Shown here piece by piece: positions 57,391 to 64,000 of a stretch of 64,000 nt of DNA. How positions within the stretch are numbered: the first letter of the stretch is position 1; each line of letters opens with the position of its first letter. This stretch comes from Lysobacter sp. M2-1 (GTDB lineage: Bacteria; Pseudomonadota; Gammaproteobacteria; Xanthomonadales; Xanthomonadaceae), in NCBI RefSeq assembly GCF_022662495.1, contig NZ_JAKPBU010000011.1, positions 186,001-250,000 of the forward strand, written 5' to 3'. A program made the position numbers and the translations under genes. The notes beneath the pieces are model-generated. The model was not told the origin of the DNA. It saw nothing but the letters and a program-made list of their open reading frames with translations, and did no database searches.

Positions 57391-59124
57391 TCAGTACGAA
57401 CGCTGGTCGTTCCAGGCACCCGGCAGGGTTGCCGGCGTAGTGCCTTCGTTCTCGGCGATGGTGCGAAGCACCGTGGCGTCGTGGATGACCGCCGATGTAC
57501 CGTTGACGTTCATCTGTCCCTGCAGCACCAGCGCTCCGTAAATCGCCGCACCAGCGTTCATCTGTAGTGAGCAGTTACTGGGACAGGCGCCGGTCCCACT
57601 GCTGCCTGTAGCAGGGTTCATCGTCGTACCCGTCTCACGGATGAAGATCATGCCGAATACGACGCCCTGGATGCGCACCGATCCGGTCCCCGGGCGGTCC
57701 AGCACCAGGATCACCGGTGCTTCCGGTGTCCCAACCTGGACGTTGGAGCCGATATCGCAGTTCGCCTGGCACCAGATCAGGCCCGCTGTCGCGGATGAGG
57801 AAAGCAGCGCCGCGGTTCCAAGCTGGCTGGCGCGGATCAACGGGCTGGGATTCGACGGATCGGCCGGGATGATCTTGTCGGCATTGGCATACAGGTGCGC
57901 TTCGTCCGGACCGACGCTGCCGGTCGCACCGCTGTCCGGATTCTGGTAGACGACGTTGGCGAGTTTGGTTTCGCCGAAACAGTCGTTGTTGGTGTCATTC
58001 CAGGCCCTGACGCCGAAGACGAAGCGGAACAGATCCGGCGGGAACTCGCAGGTCGGGTACGAGTACTGGTCGCTCCTGACGTTGTAGTTGGTCCCCGTAC
58101 CGCGATCTCTGGAGTCGCCTTCCACGTCCAGGATGTCGATGCCCTCTGCCTGCAGATTGCCGCTGTTGTCGTAACTAAGCGTGGCCGGCGCGCCGTTGGC
58201 ATCGCATCGGCAATCGTCGCAGCGTATCGTCCCCTGGTAGGGCACCGGATTGGCGCTGCCCTGCGTGTAGCGGAAGAACTCGTCTGCGTAGCAGGTGTTG
58301 GTGGTACCGGTTTTGGTGATATTCAGGCGGTTCCAGACCGACACCGGCACGCCCGGACCGCCCGCGTTGGGATTGGTCACGATCTGCAGCGTACCGGTGA
58401 CACCGGCGCTGCCCGAAGCGGTGATGGGCGGCTTGCCCATCGGGTCGTTGAGCGTCGGATACTCGCCCAGCGTCTGCACCAGGGTGGCGCTCGCCGATTC
58501 TCCCGGGATCTTGGCCACGCTCACGAAGGTCACCGCCTTCAGGTCTGTCACGCCGCTGGCGCCCGGCGCGCCGCACTGGATCGGCAGGTTGGCCACTGAC
58601 GTCGCGGGGCGCGCCATGAAGCAGACGACCGGTGCCACGCCGTAGGAAACGCTTGCTCCGTTTGCCGCGGTGTCGATCTTCGACGTCTCCTCAAGCTCGA
58701 GCATGTAGTTGGCAAGCGCATTGTCCAGGCCGGGGATGGTGTGGCTGGTCGCGTGCAGGCGATACATCGTTGCCCTGCGCGCCGTATCGGCCGTTCCGTC
58801 CCCATCGGTGTCGATCGGCGCAGCTGAAATCGCACCGCACGGAAACGAAATATCCGTCGCAGTGCACTTCTGCCATAGGCTAGCGTCCTCCAGCAATTCG
58901 GAGTGTTGGCGCATCAGGTACTCGAAGCCTTGCGCGAGGCCGGCTTCGGCGACTTCATTGACCGCCTTGGCCCGCAGATCGTTGCCGGTGCTGCGCTGTT
59001 CGAACAAGCCGACGTTCATTGCGAACACGGTCATCACGCCCGCAAGCAGCAGCAACAGCACCGCCACCAGCAGGACGGCGCCGGACTGGCGCCCCGGATG
59101 ATCGAAATTAGGATTGACGCGCAT
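57391..59124 (-). CDS. pilX: PilX-like pilus assembly protein, enlarged
   Basis: A 577-residue protein with PilX_N start: RQSGAVLLVAVLLLLLAGVM and AMNVGLFEQRSTGNDLRAKA, lacking the GF cleavage site, as typical of PilX. Usual PilX proteins are ~200 residues; the extra part is Cys-containing and Gly/Thr/Asn-rich (CDDCRCDANG, GACPSNCSLQM) and ends with a repeat-like beta segment (AAIYGALVLQGQMNVNG, resembling the DUF7305/PilX C-terminal fold). It lies between pilW and the giant pilin, 16 and 18 bp from each. Confidence 0.82.
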   Translation of the reverse strand: MRVNPNFDHPGRQSGAVLLVAVLLLLLAGVMTVFAMNVGLFEQRSTGNDLRAKAVNEVAEAGLAQGFEYLMRQHSELLEDASLWQKCTATDISFPCGAISAAPIDTDGDGTADTARRATMYRLHATSHTIPGLDNALANYMLELEETSKIDTAANGASVSYGVAPVVCFMARPATSVANLPIQCGAPGASGVTDLKAVTFVSVAKIPGESASATLVQTLGEYPTLNDPMGKPPITASGSAGVTGTLQIVTNPNAGGPGVPVSVWNRLNITKTGTTNTCYADEFFRYTQGSANPVPYQGTIRCDDCRCDANGAPATLSYDNSGNLQAEGIDILDVEGDSRDRGTGTNYNVRSDQYSYPTCEFPPDLFRFVFGVRAWNDTNNDCFGETKLANVVYQNPDSGATGSVGPDEAHLYANADKIIPADPSNPSPLIRASQLGTAALLSSSATAGLIWCQANCDIGSNVQVGTPEAPVILVLDRPGTGSVRIQGVVFGMIFIRETGTTMNPATGSSGTGACPSNCSLQMNAGAAIYGALVLQGQMNVNGTSAVIHDATVLRTIAENEGTTPATLPGAWNDQRSY

Positions 59125-59140
59125 GGTCGTTTCCTGGTCG

Positions 59141-59752
59141 TTAGGTGCCGTCGCCGATGGAACGGATGAAGACCGTCTGGCGCATGGTCCGGGTAATCCC
59201 GGAAAGTTCGGTATCCGGGTCGTTGAGGCGGCCGGTGATCGTGATGTCGTACCTGCGCGCGGTGGCGCTCGACACGGCGGGCTGGATATCGAAAGCGGTG
59301 ATGAGGACCTGGTCGGACCCGAGTTCAGTCCCGGTTGTCGCGCACGTCGCGTTGCCCTGTGCGGACCCGGCCGAGAGCACGAGGCGCTGGTTCGTCGTGT
59401 CACGCCGGATGCTGCGCCAGTCGCCGCCAGGCCCACCGGAGTATGCATAACGAACACAACCTGCGGTCGAGGAGTCGACCACCTCATACGGGTTGCCGCC
59501 TGCTGCGGTTGCGATGGTGAACGGGTCTTCGACGCTGCGCGCACGCTTGATATCGTTGGCGATGACGGCAAGCGTCGCCCGCAGTTCCTGGTTAAGCCGG
59601 GTCGCTTGCAGGGTCTGCCGGTTGGAACGCATCATCGACAGAACGAGCGCCGTTACTGCCCCAATCACGATCAGGCCGATCACGCTGCCGACCATCAGCT
59701 CGACCAGCGAGAAGCCAGCCATCGCGGCGCGGCTAGGACGAGACTTGATCAT
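59141..59752 (-). CDS. pilW: PilW-like minor pilin
   Basis: A 203-residue minor pilin: AMAG/FSLVELMVGSVIGLIVIG with Glu +5, then RSNRQTLQATRLNQELRATL and VIANDIKRARSVEDP, the PilW-type pattern. The start MIKSRPSRAAMAG at 59752 overlaps the fimT stop by 4 bp (ATGA), better than an in-frame Met two codons earlier. Second gene of the operon. Confidence 0.88.
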   Translation of the reverse strand: MIKSRPSRAAMAGFSLVELMVGSVIGLIVIGAVTALVLSMMRSNRQTLQATRLNQELRATLAVIANDIKRARSVEDPFTIATAAGGNPYEVVDSSTAGCVRYAYSGGPGGDWRSIRRDTTNQRLVLSAGSAQGNATCATTGTELGSDQVLITAFDIQPAVSSATARRYDITITGRLNDPDTELSGITRTMRQTVFIRSIGDGT

Positions 59753-60330
59753 GAGCATACCGGGATCCCCGCCATCGTCGGCTCTCCGCTGGGGGTGCAA
59801 AGACGCGCCTGCCCAAGAGCGTTTACCGCAACGTCCACGTCGTAGCGGCCACTCGGCGATGTAAGGGTGACGCCATAGTCGTCATCCAGCGGCACCACCG
59901 TGCCGAGCTTGCTGTCGAAGCCAAACGAGCTCATGGACGTCGTGAGAGTCACTCCGCTGAAGGCACTGCCATCAACGACTTGCCTCTGGCCGGACACCAT
60001 GCATTGGGCCGTATTCGTGCAGTCGCACTCGCCAGCCGTGCCTGCCGGCTGGCCTCCGCTGGGCGGGCTCGCGGCATTCGCCCCGGCACACCACGTGCTG
60101 CCGCTGCCGGTGAAGTTGATATTGACGTCCAGATCGGTCTTGACCGCTTCCGCTCGAGCATTGCTGATCAGGCTGACGACCGCCTCGCCTGCCCCGCGCA
60201 GACGGTAGCGGTCGAAGAAGTCGCGCAACGACGGCTGCGCCGCCATCGCCAGAATCACCAGCACAACCATCGTGACGACCAGCTCTATGAGCGTGAAACC
60301 GCCGGCCTTGCGGGCGTGGCCGAGTTGCAT
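59749..60330 (-). CDS. fimT: FimT/GspH-type pseudopilin
   Basis: A 193-residue minor pilin with class III signal ARKAGG/FTLIELVVTMVVLVILA, then QPSLRDFFDRYRLRGAGEAV and LISNARAEAVK, the FimT/GspH pattern; four Cys are in the middle part (CDCTNTAQC). First gene of the minus-strand pilin operon. It is divergent from pilE, 172 bp between starts. Confidence 0.9.
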   Translation of the reverse strand: MQLGHARKAGGFTLIELVVTMVVLVILAMAAQPSLRDFFDRYRLRGAGEAVVSLISNARAEAVKTDLDVNINFTGSGSTWCAGANAASPPSGGQPAGTAGECDCTNTAQCMVSGQRQVVDGSAFSGVTLTTSMSSFGFDSKLGTVVPLDDDYGVTLTSPSGRYDVDVAVNALGQARLCTPSGEPTMAGIPVCS

Positions 60331-60457
60331 GCAGATACCCCAGGATGTCCCCAGCGCAATCTAGGACGACGCGGCCCGCCGGGCAAGGCACCGGGGGATG
60401 GGCGGTCGAACAGGATGGATGGACGCGCCAACGGGCGCCGCAACACCGCAGGTGCGA

Positions 60458-60466
60458 TGCTAGTAT
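60458..60466 (+). promoter_or_regulatory. Extended -10 of pilE
   Basis: TGCTAGTAT gives an extended -10 (TGn followed by TAGTAT at 60461-60466) 37 bp before the pilE ATG. No good -35 is seen, as expected for this promoter type. No sigma-54 site was seen. Confidence 0.5.
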
Positions 60467-60502
60467 CGTTGGCGAATCCGGGGGGACACTGGGGATAAGG
60501 TT

Positions 60503-60907
60503 ATGAACAGCCGGCGCGCACGGGGCTTCACGCTGATCGAACTGATGGTGGTGGTGATGGTGGTCGCAATTCTGGCTGCGATTGCCATCCCGAGCTACCT
60601 GGAACAGTCGCGCAAGGGGCGGCGATCGGAAGCAATGAGCGCGGTCGGTGAGCTGCAGCTCCGCCAGGAACGTTGGCGTGCGGAGAATCCCAGCTACGCG
60701 GACTCGACCGAGCTGGCGACGATGGGTGCCATTCCTACGCTGCCGTACTACACCATTACCGCGAGCGGCGAATCGGAAACGGCATATACGATTACAGCCA
60801 CGCCAACGGGCAAGCAGACAGGCGATCGTTGCGGCAATCTTGTGCTGAGCTGGACAGCGGGCAGCGGCAAACCCCTCTGGTCCGGCGACGCCGACTGCAA
60901 CAACTGA
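60503..60907 (+). CDS. pilE: Type IV pilin PilE
   Basis: A 134-residue pilin: RRARG/FTLIELMVVVMVVAILA, Glu +5, IPSYLEQSRKGRRSEAMSAV, and a globular domain closed by a Cys pair (GDRCGNLVLS ... GDADCNN). This is the short PilE class encoded beside minor pilins, not the main PilA. GGGGAT-type sequence precedes the ATG. A REP half-site follows downstream (60972-60984). Confidence 0.93.
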   Translation: MNSRRARGFTLIELMVVVMVVAILAAIAIPSYLEQSRKGRRSEAMSAVGELQLRQERWRAENPSYADSTELATMGAIPTLPYYTITASGESETAYTITATPTGKQTGDRCGNLVLSWTAGSGKPLWSGDADCNN

Positions 60908-60971
60908 CCGAGCCATCGCGTCGGCTGCGTCAAATCAACGGGAATACATCGGAGATCCCGGTCGCGCCGAA

Positions 60972-60984
60972 GCGGCGCTCCTAC
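60972..60984. repeat. Single REP half-site
   Basis: GCGGCGCTCCTAC is identical to the right arm at 29808-29820. It lies 10 bp beyond the ppnN stop, between convergent pilE and ppnN. Confidence 0.6.
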
Positions 60985-60994
60985 AACACCCGTA

Positions 60995-62404
60995 TCAGGC
61001 CACGATCTCGTAGCACGGCCGGTACTCACCGGCGATCTTCATCCGGCGTTGCTTCACGAACGCGCGCAGCAGCGCGTCAAGCGCCTGCATCATGGCGGGG
61101 TTGCCGTGGATGCGATACGGACCGAACTGCTCGACCCTGCGCAGCCCCTCTTCCTTGACGTTGCCGGCGACGATCCCCGAGAAAGCGCGTCGCAGGTCCG
61201 CGGCCAGGGCGTGCGCCTTGCGGCCCTGGTGCAGATCCAGCGTGGCCATGGCCTCGTGGGTCGGCACGAACGGCTGCTGGAAATCGAACGGAATGTCGAG
61301 CGCCCAGTTGAAATAGAACGAATCCTTGTGCGCGATGCGGTAGTCGCGCACCTTCTTGATCCCGGCGACCATCTGCCTGGCGACCTGGTCCGGATCGTCG
61401 ATGATGATCTCGTAGCGCGAGGCCGCCGCCTCGCCCAGGGTCAGGCGGATGAACTGGTCGATCTGTTCGAAGTACGGCGCCGACGCGGTCGGGCCGGTGA
61501 ACACCAGCGGGAACGGCAGCTGCGCGTTCTCCTCGCGCAGCAGCAGGCCGAGCAGGTATAGGATCTCCTCCGCGGTGCCCACGCCACCGGGGAACACGAT
61601 GATGCCGTGACCCATACGCACGAAGGCCTCGAGCCGCTTCTCGATGTCCGGCATGATCACCAGGTGATTCACGATCGGGTTCGGTGACTCTGCGGCGATG
61701 ATGCCTGGTTCGGTGATCCCGATGTAGCGAGTGTGGCGCCGCCGCTGCTTGGCGTGGGCGATGTTGGCGCCCTTCATCGGTCCCTTCATCGCGCCCGGGC
61801 CGCAGCCGGTGCAGATATCCAGCCCGCGCAGGCCGAGCTGGTAGCCGACGTGCTTGGTGTACTCGTATTCGTCGCGGTTGATCGAATGCCCGCCCCAGCA
61901 CACCACCAGGTTGGGTTCGGCCGGCTGCAGCAGGCGCGCATTGCGCAGCAGGCGGAACACCGCGTCTGTGACGCCGGCCGAGGTCTCCAGGTCGGCCGCG
62001 AATTCCGGCGCCAGTTCGATCGCCGTATAGGCCAGGTCCCGCACCACCGCAAACAGCAGTTCGGCGACGCCGCGGATGATCACCCCATCGACGAATGCCA
62101 TCGCCGGTGCGTTGGCCAGTTCGATCCGGATGCCGCGGTCCTGCTGCAGCACGTGGATGTCGAAATCCGGATACAGCTCCTGGGCCGCGCGCGGATCGTC
62201 GCTGTGGCTGCCGCTGGTCAGCACCGCTAGCGCGCAGCGGCGCAGCAGGTCACTCATCCCGGTGGAGGCGTCGCGCAGGCGCGCCACTTCTTCGCGCGAC
62301 AGGATGTCCAGCCCACCGCGCGGATAGATGTGCGCATCGACGGTGGGAAGGCCGATGTCGATATGGCCCTTGGGAGAGGTTACGGATGCGTTGGTCTTGT
62401 TCAT
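60995..62404 (-). CDS. ppnN: Pyrimidine/purine nucleotide 5'-monophosphate nucleosidase
   Basis: A 469-residue PpnN (YgdH) that cleaves nucleoside monophosphates to base and ribose-5-phosphate; in E. coli it binds (p)ppGpp. Motifs: GLDICTGCGPGAMKGPMKGA (Rossmann-like loop of LOG/lysine decarboxylase-fold enzymes) and IIVFPGGVGTAEEILYLLG with catalytic Glu. The N-terminal regulatory segment is also present (PTVDAHIYPRGGLDILSREE), so the full-length form. A terminator lies upstream between it and the TonB receptor gene. Confidence 0.95.
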   Translation of the reverse strand: MNKTNASVTSPKGHIDIGLPTVDAHIYPRGGLDILSREEVARLRDASTGMSDLLRRCALAVLTSGSHSDDPRAAQELYPDFDIHVLQQDRGIRIELANAPAMAFVDGVIIRGVAELLFAVVRDLAYTAIELAPEFAADLETSAGVTDAVFRLLRNARLLQPAEPNLVVCWGGHSINRDEYEYTKHVGYQLGLRGLDICTGCGPGAMKGPMKGANIAHAKQRRRHTRYIGITEPGIIAAESPNPIVNHLVIMPDIEKRLEAFVRMGHGIIVFPGGVGTAEEILYLLGLLLREENAQLPFPLVFTGPTASAPYFEQIDQFIRLTLGEAAASRYEIIIDDPDQVARQMVAGIKKVRDYRIAHKDSFYFNWALDIPFDFQQPFVPTHEAMATLDLHQGRKAHALAADLRRAFSGIVAGNVKEEGLRRVEQFGPYRIHGNPAMMQALDALLRAFVKQRRMKIAGEYRPCYEIVA

Positions 62405-62442
62405 CGGACAGGGACTCTAACCCACGCGGGACCGGAAACGGA

Positions 62443-62466
62443 AACGGCCGGGAATACCCGGCCGTT
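62443..62466. terminator. Terminator of the TonB-dependent receptor gene
   Basis: AACGGCCGGG (62443-62452) pairs with CCCGGCCGTT (62457-62466), loop AATA. On the minus strand UUCCGUUUCC follows; on the plus strand CCTTTTG. It lies 27 bp beyond the receptor stop. Confidence 0.75.
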
Positions 62467-62492
62467 CCTTTTGAGCCACGGGAAAGATCGGA

Positions 62493-64000
62493 TCAGAACT
62501 CGTACCGCAGGGTCAGCATCGCCGACCAGCGCGAGACGACGCGCGGGACCCGCCCCTCGTACTCACGCAGGTCCTGCCACGAAGGATTGTCGGGGCTGCC
62601 AAGGTCGTACACGTAGGTGCCATCGGCATTGATGCCACCCAGACGGGCCAGGTAGCGGGTATCGAATCCGCCGATTTCCTCGGTCACGCCCCAGTCGTTG
62701 TTGAGCATGTTAAGGAAGTTGTAGATGTCCAGACGAACGACCGACTTGTGTTCCTTCATGAAGCCGGGAAGCTCCTGCTGGATGCCTACGTCGAGCTGAT
62801 TGACCCAGGGAAGCTGGTCGGCATTCCGGCTCGCGATCTTGCCGCGGTTCTTCGACAGATACGAGTCGCTGTTGATGAACTCGTTGAACGCGGCGATCTG
62901 GTCGGCGGTCGCCGATCCGTAGCTGACGTTCGGATCGTTGAGCATCGGAATGTAAGCCGGATCCTGGAAGATGCCATCGCCGTTGGCATCGCCATTGATC
63001 AGCCAGGTGTACGGCAGCCCGCTGCGTCCGTTGTAGAAGGCGGAGAAGCTCGTCTTGTAGTCGCCGAAGAAGGCATGCTCCCAACCGATCGAAGCCTTCA
63101 CGGAGTGCTCGATCTCGCGGCTGGCGGTGCGCGCGACTTCCTCGTTCGGGTTGAGACGCGACACGTACTGATAACTGGACCATGCCTGCGAGCTTGCGTC
63201 CGAACCCACTTCCGTCGCGTGGGTGGCGGTGTAGCTGAGGTTGGCGTACCAGCCATCGGCCATGGGCTTGTCGAGGGCAAAGGTCACCGACGTCGACCCG
63301 CCCTTGTCCGTGTTGCGCATGACGGTGGAAATGGCGCTGAAATCGGGGTTACGACCGCAGTTCTTGTTGGAGCTCGACAGGCTGCCGAGCTCGCAGTAGT
63401 AGTAGTTGCGGCCGTCCGCCAGCGTACCCTGCACTTCGCCGATGTTGAGGGCCTGATAGAGGACCGCGTCCTTCGCCTTGATCGCCTGCAGTTCGACGGT
63501 GCCAATCAGGCCGTACCACGGCAATTCGGCGTCGACGCCCAGGCTGGCCTTCCATACGGTAGGCAACTTGAAGTCCGGGTCGATGGTGTCGATCTGGTTC
63601 GACGGGCTACCGACCGTCGGGACGTTCTGGTTGTACGGATCGGGACTGAACGGCGCATCGGCCGGATCGAAGCTGCGGTAGGACAGCGCCGTGACACCAC
63701 CATTGTTCTGGTACGGATTGGCCAGCCACACGAACGGAGGCACGCTCTGGAACGCGCCGAATCCACCGCGCACCTGGGCGAACAGGTCGCTGTCGAACTG
63801 GTAGTTGAACGAGATGCGCGGCAGGACGACCTTGTTGTCTGAGCCCAGCTTGAAGTCGTTCGGGTAACCGAACGCTTCCTCGAAGCCCGGTGCGCGCTCC
63901 GGAGCCTTGTTGACCTTCGGGACGTTGACGCGCACGCCGTAGGTCAGCGACAGGTTGTCGGTAACCTGCCAGGTGTCTTGCAGATACGGACTGACCTGGC
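62493..64000 (-). CDS. Oar-like TonB-dependent receptor, C-terminal part
   Basis: At least 502 residues of a beta-barrel outer-membrane protein; the frame is open to the right edge, so the N-terminal plug and signal lie outside the window. The fragment begins VSPYLQDTWQVTDNLSL (barrel strand) and ends LTLRYEF with C-terminal Phe, the outer-membrane insertion signal. Segments such as LPRISFNYQFDSDLFAQVRG, VWKASLGVDAELPWYGL and QLDVGIQQELPGF fit the Oar/carboxypeptidase-regulatory-like receptor group common in Xanthomonadaceae. Substrate unknown. Confidence 0.88.
   Translation of the reverse strand, partial: QVSPYLQDTWQVTDNLSLTYGVRVNVPKVNKAPERAPGFEEAFGYPNDFKLGSDNKVVLPRISFNYQFDSDLFAQVRGGFGAFQSVPPFVWLANPYQNNGGVTALSYRSFDPADAPFSPDPYNQNVPTVGSPSNQIDTIDPDFKLPTVWKASLGVDAELPWYGLIGTVELQAIKAKDAVLYQALNIGEVQGTLADGRNYYYCELGSLSSSNKNCGRNPDFSAISTVMRNTDKGGSTSVTFALDKPMADGWYANLSYTATHATEVGSDASSQAWSSYQYVSRLNPNEEVARTASREIEHSVKASIGWEHAFFGDYKTSFSAFYNGRSGLPYTWLINGDANGDGIFQDPAYIPMLNDPNVSYGSATADQIAAFNEFINSDSYLSKNRGKIASRNADQLPWVNQLDVGIQQELPGFMKEHKSVVRLDIYNFLNMLNNDWGVTEEIGGFDTRYLARLGGINADGTYVYDLGSPDNPSWQDLREYEGRVPRVVSRWSAMLTLRYEF

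Overview
The window reads as a single chromosomal segment of a high-GC gammaproteobacterium of the Xanthomonadaceae/Lysobacteraceae (Lysobacter-, Luteimonas- or Thermomonas-like; the species cannot be told from sequence alone). Supporting this are the queA-tgt-yajC-secD-secF order, the thrS-infC-rpmI-rplT-pheS-pheT-ihfA-merR block, a TraB/GumN-type protein, an Oar-like TonB-dependent receptor, and family-typical REP palindromes of the GTGGGAGCGGCC / GTAGGAGCGCC type. No prophage, CRISPR array or complete insertion sequence is visible.

Layout. 1-4.2 kb: phosphate transporter with its DUF47 partner, a CorC/HlyC-type membrane protein with a structured leader, and an ExoD-like protein. 4.4-10.6 kb: two inverted copies of a ~0.5 kb non-coding element with hairpin termini enclose a two-gene sensory operon (PhnD-like binding protein plus GGDEF-EAL enzyme) and divergent trmJ and suhB. 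10.7-16.4 kb: Sec accessory and queuosine operon. 16.4-19.3 kb: an Lrp/AsnC regulator diverging from a class III aminotransferase, then upp. 19.3-25.4 kb: TMEM43-like/MBL-fold pair, two poorly characterised membrane proteins, ggt-ferredoxin, a lipoprotein, coaD and rsmD. 26-31.4 kb: ftsY, an AsmA-like protein, mutY, yggX, tRNA-Phe and small lipoproteins. 31.5-38.1 kb: acyl-CoA dehydrogenase, HNH protein, an unknown protein with a degenerate receiver-like start, dxs and an ankyrin protein. 38.2-41.9 kb: a three-gene operon of a diiron fatty-acid-hydroxylase-like membrane protein, a ketosynthase-III/heme-oxygenase-like fusion and an unknown protein. 41.9-53.9 kb: TraB-like protein, tRNA-Pro, the translation block up to thrS, tRNA-Val and uvrB. 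54.2-60.9 kb: tRNA-Asn and a type IV pilus minor-pilin cluster (fimT-pilW-pilX and a very large PilV-like pilin, with divergent pilE). 61-64 kb: ppnN and a truncated TonB-dependent receptor.

How parts work together. The translation block is split by terminators, promoters and leaders: a likely threonine attenuator (8-residue leader peptide MRTTVLQR plus a hairpin/U-tract) precedes thrS, infC appears to start with ATC, and rpmI-rplT have their own promoter and a ~200 nt leader. The pilus genes encode prepilin-peptidase substrates, with an 801-residue pilin in the place where PilY1 might be expected. The strongest candidate for an undescribed system is the 38.2-41.9 kb operon, where a ketosynthase with intact Cys-His-Asn triad is fused to a putative diiron oxygenase domain and sits beside a second diiron-type enzyme, suggesting an unassigned lipid or fatty-acid-derived product. 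All function calls come from reading the sequence; no database search was run.
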